DNA from: Accumulibacter jenkinsii
GTDB taxonomy: Bacteria; Pseudomonadota; Gammaproteobacteria; Burkholderiales; Rhodocyclaceae
Direction of reading: 5' to 3'
Length of the DNA stretch: 64,000 bases
Assembly: GCA_036625225.1 (NCBI GenBank)
Contig: JAZKUF010000001.1
Span: 1,550,001-1,614,000, forward strand
A model generated the notes under the pieces. That model worked only from the letters and a program-made list of their open reading frames with translations. It was not told the origin of the DNA and ran no database searches. The position numbers were made by a program, and so were the translations under genes. This document shows positions 43,785 through 51,156 of the stretch, one piece after another (position 1 is the first letter of the stretch; every line of letters begins with the position of its first letter).

Positions 43785-45158
43785 TTGCTGAATGACCAAT
43801 ACGAATTCTTGATGGACGCCCTTAGGCGTTACCCATTAAACAACTCCTCATTGGTCGCTCGCAGCATTCGCGAATGCTTTGGCGGAGGTATGTTCACGAT
43901 TGACGATACATCTAGCCAACGTGGGATTGATGGCGTTATTATAAGGTCATTGATAAATGGCAAAATTCCATATCATGCAATAGGAAACAGAGATACATTA
44001 GAGTTTCCTATCCGGGATGTGTCAGTCTCGTATGAGTCCGCTAGTCGTTGTTTTGAATTGAGTTTTACTTCGGACGACGATTCTTTACCGGACCTTAACG
44101 AAAGCGTTAGGCTACAACATCAGAACATTCCAGATTATCTTTGGGAGGATATGGCCAGGATGGTCACTGTTGCAATTCAGTTGGCCGATAAGGTTGTGTT
44201 AGAGGAAGTCTTTCAGCCTCCATTTGTCCTCCTTTTGAATAACTACTGCAGCTCAATCTACGATTATGAGGAGGTCTTCATTGTTGAACATGAAGGCTGT
44301 GACGATTACGGTCGACCCCCTATTCCTGCTTGTTTTGAATTTATCAAGAGCGTAATCTATGATATCACACGCGCCTTTGTTAAAGCATTGCGCGGAAAGT
44401 CGAGCATGTCTTGGCTGTTAGAATATTCCTGCTCTCCTAGCCCATTGGACCTGCTCTTTCTTGCTCTGAATTGTGAGTCCAAAACGGTGTACCAAGAAGC
44501 TTTTCTTTCGTCCTCGTTTTCAAATTTTTCAAATCGCAACTTTGGATGTTGTGATGTGGTTATTCCTCCATTGCAGCGGTGTCACGATAATGCCTTCGGT
44601 CGACATTTCGAAATTCATTACCTGCGAGGTCAATTAGTACTGGTAGAGAAGTGGTTGTGTGCATATCATTGGCCGACGTTTAGAGCATTCGCAACTGATG
44701 CCTTTGCTCATCGCCATTTTTGGCACAGTGCCACTTGTACAAATGAATTGGACCTGGTTTCCGGCTCTGCTTGGATGGGCGTGTTGGCTGACGCCATGGA
44801 GCGTATAGATGTTAATTGGCTCGAAAGTCCTCGTTTCTGTGCATCTATTACCAGAGTATTAGACGCTCTAGAGCAACCATTGCAACGATTAGAAAAGAGA
44901 GCGAGTGACTCTCCTTGGGTGAAGGATGAGTTACCGAAGCAAAGAGAATATTTCACTGAAAAAATTGGTTATTACGGGGACTTGACCCCATTAATTGTTG
45001 GGTTTGTGAGATACGCAAAGAGAGCGAATAACCGTCATCTCGTTTTGGCCATCGCGAATAGCATTGGTAGCCTACGCAGGGCAAACGAGAAAATACATGG
45101 CGCGGTTCAATCTGCACAGTATCTGGATGAAGTCGTCACCAGAGCAATATCCGATTAA
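43785..45158 (+). CDS. AT-rich cargo protein of unknown function
   Basis: This 457-residue protein starts at TTG behind AAGGAG (8-base spacing); no ATG in frame fits better. Codon use is visibly AT-rich compared with all neighbours, a sign of recent acquisition. There is no signal peptide or clear membrane helix, and no nucleotide-binding motif. It is rich in Cys, Trp, His and aromatic residues: VFIVEHEGCDDYG near residue 165, SFSNFSNRNFGCCDVV near 245, and FAHRHFWHSATCTNEL near 309. The C-terminal third is helical and charged. I do not recognise a family. Its cargo position on a satellite suggests phage defence or host fitness, but that is inference. Confidence 0.8.
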   Translation: MLNDQYEFLMDALRRYPLNNSSLVARSIRECFGGGMFTIDDTSSQRGIDGVIIRSLINGKIPYHAIGNRDTLEFPIRDVSVSYESASRCFELSFTSDDDSLPDLNESVRLQHQNIPDYLWEDMARMVTVAIQLADKVVLEEVFQPPFVLLLNNYCSSIYDYEEVFIVEHEGCDDYGRPPIPACFEFIKSVIYDITRAFVKALRGKSSMSWLLEYSCSPSPLDLLFLALNCESKTVYQEAFLSSSFSNFSNRNFGCCDVVIPPLQRCHDNAFGRHFEIHYLRGQLVLVEKWLCAYHWPTFRAFATDAFAHRHFWHSATCTNELDLVSGSAWMGVLADAMERIDVNWLESPRFCASITRVLDALEQPLQRLEKRASDSPWVKDELPKQREYFTEKIGYYGDLTPLIVGFVRYAKRANNRHLVLAIANSIGSLRRANEKIHGAVQSAQYLDEVVTRAISD

Positions 45159-45453
45159 AAATATTTTGTGTAGAGTGGAGATTTGGAGGTTAGAGATAGT
45201 TTCGGCTCGTGAAAAGCGTTTCAGTATGCTATGAATATTCCAGAACGGGGCCGGCAAGGGGATGTCAGTGGAGTCTCGGTGGACGGATGGTAGCTGCAGT
45301 GTCATTCTGGAGCACTCTGTGGAATCACCCGGAGACTCCTTCACGCGATAGCCTTGGTACGTTGACGCGCGTCTGACAGACCTTCAGGTCGATTATTGCC
45401 GAGTGACGAGAATTTGTATAGAATCACAGCTATCGTAGTATGGGAGAGTTGCT
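45159..45453. other. 295-bp gap between cargo gene and terS
   Basis: No gene is seen. It contains a candidate terS promoter near its right end (separate entry) and a small GACC-TTCA-GGTC palindrome at 45380-45391 just upstream of it that could be an operator. Confidence 0.5.
45396..45424 (+). promoter_or_regulatory. Candidate terS promoter
   Basis: TTGCCG (45396-45401) and TAGAAT (45419-45424) are 17 bases apart, ending 29 bases before the terS ATG. The match to sigma-70 boxes is good. A phage-controlled gene would be expected to be regulated here. Confidence 0.55.
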
Positions 45454-45939
45454 ATGTTCGGAACTTCCCGCAAGAGCCATACTGCAATGTATGGTTCCTT
45501 CAAGAGTCCGGCGATTAAACCGCTTACTCCGAGGCAACTCGCGTTCGTCGATGCCTACAGCGCTGACGGCAATGCCACGCGAGCAGCCAGAGTCGCCGGG
45601 TACGCCGAGAAGTCGGCGAAGGTCATAGCCTGCCGGCTAACAAAAGATAACCGGATTGCCGCGCGTATCGCTTCGCGTCGTGCCGAGAACGCCGAGAAGT
45701 TTGCAATTACAAAGGAAGAAGTGATCGCCGGAATTCTCAGTGCGATCGAGATGGCACGTGAGCAGCAGAACCCGGCGGCGATGATCAGCGGCCTGGTTCA
45801 GGTGGCCAAGCTCTGCGGCTTCTATGAACCAGAGGTGCGCAGGATCGAGGTGTCCGATAGTGCTGCGCGGGTTCAGGCAAAGTATGCGGCCATGTCGGAC
45901 GACGAGTTGCTATCGATCATCTGTCGAGGCCAACCATAG
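45454..45939 (+). CDS. terS: Phage terminase small subunit
   Basis: The 161-residue protein contains LTPRQLAFVDAYSADGNATR followed by AARVAGYAEKSAKVIACRL, the helix-turn-helix of small terminases (Terminase_2 family), and a helical oligomerisation region (EEVIAGILSAIEMAREQQ). Small terminases select DNA for packaging by the large terminase. No large subunit, portal or capsid gene is nearby, so here it would redirect a helper phage's packaging machine to island DNA, as in PICIs and SaPIs. It is encoded on the plus strand, opposite to the replication genes. Confidence 0.85.
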   Translation: MFGTSRKSHTAMYGSFKSPAIKPLTPRQLAFVDAYSADGNATRAARVAGYAEKSAKVIACRLTKDNRIAARIASRRAENAEKFAITKEEVIAGILSAIEMAREQQNPAAMISGLVQVAKLCGFYEPEVRRIEVSDSAARVQAKYAAMSDDELLSIICRGQP

Positions 45940-45982
45940 ATGCATAGGGTGCCGCCCTGATGGCGGCACTATCTATATACAG

Positions 45983-46065
45983 GGGGCATCAGTCATAACC
46001 CATTGATTTGTATGCTGAAAAAGGTGATGGCGCGATATCGGGGCATCCGACATAACTCGCTGATT
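45983..46065. repeat. Pair of imperfect 26-bp direct repeats (iteron-like)
   Basis: The blocks at 45983-46008 and 46040-46065 both start GGGGCATC and agree at 21 of 26 positions, with starts 57 bases apart. They fill the gap between the converging terS and helicase genes. AT-rich DNA follows each copy. This could be a replication origin read by the helicase, or a packaging (cos/pac) site. Confidence 0.55.
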
Positions 46066-46106
46066 ATAAAGCCTAAAATCCCGATACTCCTGTTTGTCCG
46101 GATGCA

Positions 46107-47621
46107 TCAGGATATCTGACCATCTGCCTTCTTGCGGCGGATGTCCCGTGTCACCTTTGGGGCACTGAGCTTTGCAAGCGCCAACTTTCCGTTTTCTGTC
46201 ACCAGTCTTGTTGATGAAAGAAGGCCTGTAATGGCGTCGCGTACTTTGTTGTTACCCACAGTCAGTTCTTTGTCTACACCGCCGAATTTGTTCGCAAACG
46301 CGGTCTTGCTGTGCCTTCTCCCAGCCACCGCTTCACTCTGGACGAGTTGGATGATACTGGCATCCAGAGTATCTGTCCTTGGGGTTTTGCCAGGCGTCAG
46401 CCTGGCATTGATCAGATAACCTCCCTCGCTGCGGCGCAGAATAATGTCTTGCTGGGGCGCACTGTAGTTCGTCTTGGTGATGCTGAGACTCAGGTGACTT
46501 TTTCGCTGCTCCTCAAGGATTCCGAATTTCTTGGCGCCGTTGGTATCCAGCGTTGCCAGATTCATCTGCAGGCGCACCCCGTCCGTCAGAGCCGATGACC
46601 CACGAGACGCCGACTGGTTCGGTTCACTTGAACTCATACTGCCCTTGTTCGCGTGATGGATGATCAGAACGGCAGCGCCCGTGGCCTGTGCCACGCGCTC
46701 GACGGCATCGACAAAGCGGGTCACATCCTGCGAGGCGTTTTCGTCTCCACCGCGAAAGCGTGAAGCCGGATCAATCACGATCAGCTTTAGGTTTGGAATC
46801 TGCTGTGCGGTGATGATCAAGCGATCCACGAGAGCGGTCTGCCTCACTTCTCTCGACTGCGGATCGGCGACTGTCAGCAGATTATCTTCACCGACCATCG
46901 ACCTGATGATGAGGTTTTCTCCCAGCTTGGCGATGGCATCGGTATCCCTACGAGGGTCAAGCTGAGTGACGATGTTCGCAGTCCGGCGATGCAATTCTTC
47001 ATCATCATCTTCGCCCAACAGCAACAAGGCACCGCCTGTTTCGCCGACTTCCCATACGTCTGCAAATGGGAGGCCTGTCGCAACGCTGGCACCGAGTTGG
47101 ATCGCGAACATGGTCTTCCCGGTACCTCCGGGGGCGACCAAGAGGAGGACCTTCCCACAGGGTATGATGTCCTTGAACAACCAGCGACGCAGTGGTGGGT
47201 CGGTGTTGAGGTAGCGTGAGGCCTTGAAGTCCTTGACCACGAACAGTGGCTGAGGGTCCGCGTCGTCAAGGCTTGGCTCGATAGGGTTGTTTCGCCCGTG
47301 CGTTCTGGCAATGCTTTTGCACGTGGTGATGACCTCGGTATCATCAAGCGGCGGGTCGAAGTTATCGTTTGCAGCCAGTGCCAAGGTGATCACATCCTCA
47401 ACGGTGTTGCCAACATGCAGCCACTTGCCTGCCAGCCTGGCGATGTGGTTGTTGCGCTCACCTTCGACGCAAACTTTTCGCGGATCAGGAGCTAGAGTCG
47501 GGGGCCATGACGAGTTTGCCGCTTGACGATTGTTGCGGGGCGTCTGATTCGGCGTAGGTAGCGGCGGCAGGCTGGCCATCAGGTCGTGATACCTCACTTT
47601 TTGGGCACATGAATTTTCCAT
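46107..47621 (-). CDS. RepA-like replicative helicase/ATPase with PriCT-1 domain
   Basis: The 504-residue protein has an N-terminal PriCT-1 segment (ERNNHIARLAGKWLHVGNTV, about residues 54-110) and a RepA/AAA_25 hexameric ATPase core: Walker A APGGTGKT at 163-170, LLLLGEDDDEEL, LIVIDPASRFRGGDENAS (Walker B) and VLIIHHANKGS. The C terminus is a basic helical domain. It likely unwinds the island's origin during replication. The primase gene ends 7 bases upstream, so the pair together forms a split primase-helicase. Confidence 0.88.
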   Translation of the reverse strand: MENSCAQKVRYHDLMASLPPLPTPNQTPRNNRQAANSSWPPTLAPDPRKVCVEGERNNHIARLAGKWLHVGNTVEDVITLALAANDNFDPPLDDTEVITTCKSIARTHGRNNPIEPSLDDADPQPLFVVKDFKASRYLNTDPPLRRWLFKDIIPCGKVLLLVAPGGTGKTMFAIQLGASVATGLPFADVWEVGETGGALLLLGEDDDEELHRRTANIVTQLDPRRDTDAIAKLGENLIIRSMVGEDNLLTVADPQSREVRQTALVDRLIITAQQIPNLKLIVIDPASRFRGGDENASQDVTRFVDAVERVAQATGAAVLIIHHANKGSMSSSEPNQSASRGSSALTDGVRLQMNLATLDTNGAKKFGILEEQRKSHLSLSITKTNYSAPQQDIILRRSEGGYLINARLTPGKTPRTDTLDASIIQLVQSEAVAGRRHSKTAFANKFGGVDKELTVGNNKVRDAITGLLSSTRLVTENGKLALAKLSAPKVTRDIRRKKADGQIS

Positions 47622-47628
47622 GACTAGC

Positions 47629-48153
47629 CTAGCTCGGGAAGATGATCTTAGTCATGAACGGCTTGCCCTTCTGATGCAGGAAGCCGGGAAGCCGCATGAC
47701 GCGCGGCAAATCGCAAACTGATTGGTCACCATTGAACTGCCTTGCCAGGCGCTGCTGGGCGGTCTTGAACTCCGCCAGGGGGCAATCGTCAGTCAGCCAA
47801 TAGGCATGCCATCGGCCAGGCGACGACTCGACGACAATGTCGGGCGGAATGCGGTGCCTCGTGACGGGCTCCAGTGGCGCGCCGTCAAGATCGACGAACG
47901 TCGCGCGGACTCGAACAATGTTGGTCGCCGCTCGCCCCTTGCCATCGGTTTCATTCACCGTGACGAAGACACCAGCGCCGCCCTGGTTAAGATCCGTCAT
48001 CTCGTCGGCATGCTGTTCAAACGAACCGTGTCGTTTATGGGCCAGGTTCGGTCGAACGGGCTTCCTGTCGTCGAAAGTCTGAAACGTGACGGTGCCGTCC
48101 GGCGCCAACATGTGGAGGAAGCGCTGCGCCATTTGACGATCAACGGCCCCCAT
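47629..48153 (-). CDS. RepB-type primase protein
   Basis: This 174-residue protein carries an archaeo-eukaryotic primase-like RepB_primase domain: RATFVDLDGAPLEP holds the acidic catalytic pair, VVESSPGRWHAYWLTDDC follows, and CDLPRVMRLPGFLHQKGKP completes the fold. It would prime DNA replication of the island. The ATG at 48153 overlaps the 3' end of the preceding 98-residue gene by 14 bases. It ends just before the helicase gene, where related elements often have one fused protein. Confidence 0.85.
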   Translation of the reverse strand: MGAVDRQMAQRFLHMLAPDGTVTFQTFDDRKPVRPNLAHKRHGSFEQHADEMTDLNQGGAGVFVTVNETDGKGRAATNIVRVRATFVDLDGAPLEPVTRHRIPPDIVVESSPGRWHAYWLTDDCPLAEFKTAQQRLARQFNGDQSVCDLPRVMRLPGFLHQKGKPFMTKIIFPS

Positions 48154-48436
48154 TTTGCGCCTCCATCAGCGGACGAACGGTTTCTTGGAAGCGCTTGTAG
48201 GCGCGAACAAGGCCATCCATGTCGAGCGGCTGGTGGCGGCCAGTACGTTCCCAAGAGATAGTCGTGCCGTCAGGCCAGGCGAAATAACAGAGATGGTTTC
48301 CATGGGCGCTGACGACTGCACGTGCCTCGATCATCGTATTGGCGATTTCAGGGCCAAAGGCGAGCACCAGACCAATATCGGGAATCTCAAACATGGTTGA
48401 GCGAATTTGCTCATCGGTGAGTATGGCGCGCTTCAT
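48140..48436 (-). CDS. Hypothetical protein of the replication operon
   Basis: This is a 98-residue protein starting MKRAILTDEQIRSTMFEIPD with a central AHGNHLCYFAWPDGTTISWE and a helical C terminus. No family is recognised. I chose the ATG at 48434-48436 because it overlaps the stop of the preceding small frame (ATGA). Translation appears coupled both to that frame and to the primase downstream. A regulatory or replication accessory role is only a guess. Confidence 0.65.
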   Translation of the reverse strand: MKRAILTDEQIRSTMFEIPDIGLVLAFGPEIANTMIEARAVVSAHGNHLCYFAWPDGTTISWERTGRHQPLDMDGLVRAYKRFQETVRPLMEAQNGGR

Positions 48437-48570
48437 ACCTGCACCCCATTGAGCAAGTTCTGGAGGTCGCGAACCCGCCACGTGAGGCGTCTGTTGACGC
48501 GGACTCCGCCAACTATGTTTTTGGCGGGGACTTGAGTGGCATGTTTGTGCGTGACGTTCGACAGGCTCAT
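48433..48570 (-). CDS. 45-residue basic peptide between alpA and the replication genes
   Basis: The frame reads MSLSNVTHKHATQVPAKNIV and ends RVRDLQNLLNGVQV. It starts with an ATG that overlaps the alpA stop (ATGA at 48567-48570) and ends with a TGA that overlaps the next ATG. The sequence includes VNRRLTWRVRDL, rich in Arg like a small DNA-binding helix. The two overlaps are the main support that it is translated. Confidence 0.5.
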   Translation of the reverse strand: MSLSNVTHKHATQVPAKNIVGGVRVNRRLTWRVRDLQNLLNGVQV

Positions 48571-48761
48571 GACTGTCTCCCAGAAACCGGCTGCCTGGAG
48601 ATGACCCAAGCTTCAACCTCGGAGCGGAGCCAGCCCACCGCATTGGCAGACAGTTGGCGCCGGGCCGGGAAGTTGCCCTGGTTTTCCATGCGCCAACGGG
48701 TCGTTCGAGAAAGTTTGGTAGCGTCTCGGACTTGACGCTCGCGCCAGTATTCGTAGGTCAT
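48567..48761 (-). CDS. alpA: AlpA-family regulator/excisionase
   Basis: This 64-residue protein has a MerR-like winged-helix: REVQVRD-type start (WRERQVRDATKLSRTTRWRM), NQGNFPARRQL and NAVGWLRSEVEAWV. AlpA proteins activate or excise P4-like and PICI elements. The ATG at 48759-48761 sits 7 bases after GGAG; a GTG one codon upstream is possible. It heads a run of ATGA-linked genes through the primase. Its place near int matches Gram-negative PICI gene order. Confidence 0.88.
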   Translation of the reverse strand: MTYEYWRERQVRDATKLSRTTRWRMENQGNFPARRQLSANAVGWLRSEVEAWVISRQPVSGRQS

Positions 48762-48791
48762 CACTGTTCTCCAAGTGATTGAACAGGAATA

Positions 48792-48820
48792 ATCTTATTG
48801 ACATGCGCTGCGCTGGTCAG
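48792..48820 (-). promoter_or_regulatory. Candidate alpA promoter
   Basis: On the minus strand CTGACC (48815-48820) and TAAGAT (48792-48797) are 17 bases apart, 31 bases before the alpA start. Its -35 box abuts the left arm of the inverted repeat at 48808-48846, so that repeat could be the operator. Confidence 0.4.
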
Positions 48821-48846
48821 GGAAAAACCTGTTTTACTCAGCGCAG
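48808..48846. promoter_or_regulatory. Inverted repeat overlapping the alpA promoter
   Basis: CTGCGCTG (48808-48815) is the exact reverse complement of CAGCGCAG (48839-48846), 23 bases apart. It could be a repressor operator for alpA or, read rightward with the following ATTTTTCC, a weak terminator. Confidence 0.45.
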
Positions 48847-48857
48847 ATTTTTCCTTC

Positions 48858-49604
48858 TCAGATTGCTGTCTTCTTGAGTCGCTCCTCCTGGATGTCTTTC
48901 TCGTTTATGGCGCTGAGGATGCTTGCAATCAGCGCGTTGTTGTTGCCACCAAAGAGGCCTCTGTACGTTCTCTTTAGCTGTTTGATTTGATAGCGAACTG
49001 GGGCATCCTTACCCCCGTCGAGGAGGTCGATGCGTTTTGGCCAAGAGGACAGTTCCTCTCTCACATCCTCGGAAAACGTAACCAGGAGGTTGGTTAGCAG
49101 AACCTGACTACCGTCTGTCGGAAACCGGGCGGGTGCTCCAAGGCCCATTCGCTTCCTAACGAAGCAAGTTGATTGAACCGATGCGAGACGCTCTTGCAAG
49201 TATCGAACGTTCAGCGCTGGGCCGAGAAAGTCCTTGAAGCTCTCGATCGTTGCTGCGACGCGGGCGACATCTTGAGCCAACCGCCTCAGCTTTTCTTTCT
49301 GCCTGCTGGGGGTTTCGAAAACGCGTCGCTTGGACATCTGGTAAATGAACAAGGTCCCGCTAAGCAATCGCAGCACCCGGTTCTGATGTTCCCTATCCTC
49401 AACCGATTTGCCGCAGTCCAACCTCTCCAGATTAAGCGCCACCTCTGGGCTGCTGAGGATACGCCAAAGCCCGTCGATGTCTTCGGGAAGAACTCGCAGG
49501 ATGGTGTCGTCGTTCTCAGGTTGTTTGCCGTCGCGGCACTCTGTTGCCCACTCTCTTATCCAGTTGGGCAGGCTACTCGGGAACCGATCGGTCGTCCGGG
49601 TCAT
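48858..49604 (-). CDS. Hypothetical protein coupled to the integrase
   Basis: This 248-residue protein has no recognised domain. It is largely helical and charged, with a coiled-coil-like stretch (SRQKEKLRRLAQDVARVAAT, about residues 101-120), FVRKRMGLGAPARFPTDGSQ in the middle and YRGLFGGNNNALIASIL near the end. Its ATG overlaps the integrase stop (ATGA at 49601-49604), so it is translated with int. An accessory role in recombination or immunity is inferred only from that coupling. Confidence 0.7.
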   Translation of the reverse strand: MTRTTDRFPSSLPNWIREWATECRDGKQPENDDTILRVLPEDIDGLWRILSSPEVALNLERLDCGKSVEDREHQNRVLRLLSGTLFIYQMSKRRVFETPSRQKEKLRRLAQDVARVAATIESFKDFLGPALNVRYLQERLASVQSTCFVRKRMGLGAPARFPTDGSQVLLTNLLVTFSEDVREELSSWPKRIDLLDGGKDAPVRYQIKQLKRTYRGLFGGNNNALIASILSAINEKDIQEERLKKTAI

Positions 49605-50875
49605 GTTGGTTCCCTCGCCTGACCTCGGGTAAGTTCAGTCAATTGCCGACCCCACTGCTCAAAGGCAGCCTTCCGCTCCTGCATGTATTCCTGGCGCTGA
49701 TAAACCCCAACGATGCCCTGCTGGACATGGTTCAAGCAGCGCTCGATGACGTGAGGCTCGACACCAAGATCGCCCATGCGGGATGCCATAGTCCTGCGGA
49801 GGTCGTGTGGCGACCATTCACCCCCTGCGAGCAACAAGCTTGCAGTCCTCAGCTTTCGATTCTTGAGCGAGTCAGCGCCGATCCGGTCGCGGATCGCCCT
49901 GGAGATGGTTTTGTCCGTCAGGGGATTCTCGGCATTTCGACCGGTCAGGAGGTAGGGACCGGCGCTGACTTTCTTGAGAGTGTTGAGTTGCTCCGTCGCG
50001 AACTGAGACAGGTGAATGGTGTGGCTGATGCCGTTCTTCGAGTTCTCCTTGGGTATGACCCAGAGCCCTTGCGTCTCGTCTATATCCGTCCAGCGAGCCT
50101 TGTGCAATTCTCCGACGCGAGCCCCGGTAGCCAGGAGTAGCCAGACCGCTGCTTGCATACGGGGGTGCAGGTCAGACTCTCGGAGTTTGTGTGCCAGTTC
50201 CTTGATCTCGCCCGGCGACAGATTCCGATCAGACGGCGTTTCCTTGCCGCCGGCCTGCTTCTTGGAAAGGGCGAGCGTGGGGTCCGTGGCGACAATGCCG
50301 CGGCCCATTCCATGCCGGAACATCTGGCGCATCAGCGACAAGGCTACATTGGCTGTGCGCCGAGCGCCACGCTCAAGAACCCGGTCGATGACCTGAACGA
50401 TGTGGGGAAGGCAGACATCCTTTGCCCGCATGCTTCCGATGACCGGCAGCACATCGCGGCGGATGGCGGCTTCGACCGCACTGCCACCGTCCTTGCGGTG
50501 AACGCAGAGGTACACTCGCTTCCAGTCTTCGAAGAGTGCTGTTACGGTCTTTTCCATACTTTCCATCGCCTGTGTCGCTGAGCGCGTGGAGCGCTCATGC
50601 TCCTCCTTGACGACGGGGTCGAGTCCGGACTTCACCAAGTTGCGGGCAGCGTTCCGGCTTTCCCTGGCTTTGGCCAGGCTGGTGGCAGGGTAGGAGCCGC
50701 AGTTGTAGCGTCGCTCCTTCCCATTGAACAGGAAACGATAGTAGAAATTGATGGCTCCTCCCTTCGATTGGGGAAGCACGCGAATCCAGAGGCCCCCACC
50801 GTCGCCGAGCAACTGCTCGGTGTCGCCGGGCTTGACGGCCCTCAGATTCTTGTCGGTTAGCTTGTTTTCAGACAT
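49601..50875 (-). CDS. int: Tyrosine integrase (P4/DUF4102 type)
   Basis: This 424-residue recombinase has an N-terminal DUF4102 arm-binding domain (KPGDTEQLLGDGGGLWIRV), a core-binding SAM-like domain and a catalytic domain with R253 (ATGARVGELHKARW), H357 and R360 (SPHDLRRTMAS), H383 and nucleophile Y392 (GVYQRQEY). All catalytic residues are present, so it should be active. Such integrases act in tRNA 3' ends, consistent with the tRNA-Pro att sites. ACAGGAG precedes the ATG. The arm-like repeats lie in its upstream region, allowing autoregulation. Confidence 0.95.
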   Translation of the reverse strand: MSENKLTDKNLRAVKPGDTEQLLGDGGGLWIRVLPQSKGGAINFYYRFLFNGKERRYNCGSYPATSLAKARESRNAARNLVKSGLDPVVKEEHERSTRSATQAMESMEKTVTALFEDWKRVYLCVHRKDGGSAVEAAIRRDVLPVIGSMRAKDVCLPHIVQVIDRVLERGARRTANVALSLMRQMFRHGMGRGIVATDPTLALSKKQAGGKETPSDRNLSPGEIKELAHKLRESDLHPRMQAAVWLLLATGARVGELHKARWTDIDETQGLWVIPKENSKNGISHTIHLSQFATEQLNTLKKVSAGPYLLTGRNAENPLTDKTISRAIRDRIGADSLKNRKLRTASLLLAGGEWSPHDLRRTMASRMGDLGVEPHVIERCLNHVQQGIVGVYQRQEYMQERKAAFEQWGRQLTELTRGQAREPT

Positions 50876-50915
50876 GGTGATACTCCTGTCTATTGGGCTC
50901 CCTGGCTGCTTGGTC

Positions 50916-50957
50916 GCGGTACGGTTCCAGGATCAGCGGTACGGTCAGCGGTACGGT
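50916..50957. repeat. Three GCGGTACGGT boxes near attR (candidate arm sites)
   Basis: GCGGTACGGT occurs at 50916-50925, 50936-50945 and 50948-50957. The last two are spaced 12 bases start to start, the same as the left pair. They sit 40-80 bases upstream of int and 130-170 bases inside attR. Confidence 0.65.
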
Positions 50958-51088
50958 TTCCCATCGGCAAGCGGTGAAACAATGCGAAACGCGATGAGCA
51001 TAAGTCTAACTATTATCGATTGATTTGAAAAGACAAAGTAAGAACTATACGAACGTGTAGAAACCGGAGGAAACGGAAAACGTGTTTT

Positions 51089-51135
51089 ATGGGGTGCAAG
51101 GGGTCCCGAGTTCGAATCCCGGCGCCCCGACCAAT
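51089..51135 (+). repeat. attR (47-bp direct repeat)
   Basis: This block is identical to 39776-39822, starting in the anticodon loop of tRNA-Pro and including the T arm, acceptor 3' strand and CCA. The 5' half of the tRNA is absent, so it is not a gene. It marks the right end of the island. Confidence 0.95.
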
Positions 51136-51156
51136 GAAATCACGAAGTTGAAGCAC

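Larger units (their letters stand above)
39776..51135. mobile_element. PICI/satellite-like genomic island integrated in tRNA-Pro
   Basis: The 11.3-kb segment is bounded by two identical 47-bp copies of the tRNA-Pro 3' half. It encodes a tyrosine integrase, an AlpA regulator, primase and helicase proteins, a terminase small subunit without a large subunit, an exonuclease/annealing protein pair, an ArdC-like protein, two small membrane or accessory proteins and an AT-rich cargo gene. No structural phage genes or conjugation genes are present. Int, AlpA, primase/replication and a lone terS are the hallmark set of Gram-negative phage-inducible chromosomal islands; the ArdC and exonuclease module is more typical of integrative elements, so the island looks mosaic. 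Confidence 0.85.

Noticed and set aside
51089..51135. A second tRNA-Pro
   Set aside because: Only the 3' half from the anticodon loop is present. It is the attR copy.
39776..51135. Island as an ICE or a prophage
   Set aside because: No relaxase, coupling protein, mating-pair, capsid, tail, portal or large-terminase gene is present. The ArdC and exonuclease module alone is not enough to call an ICE.
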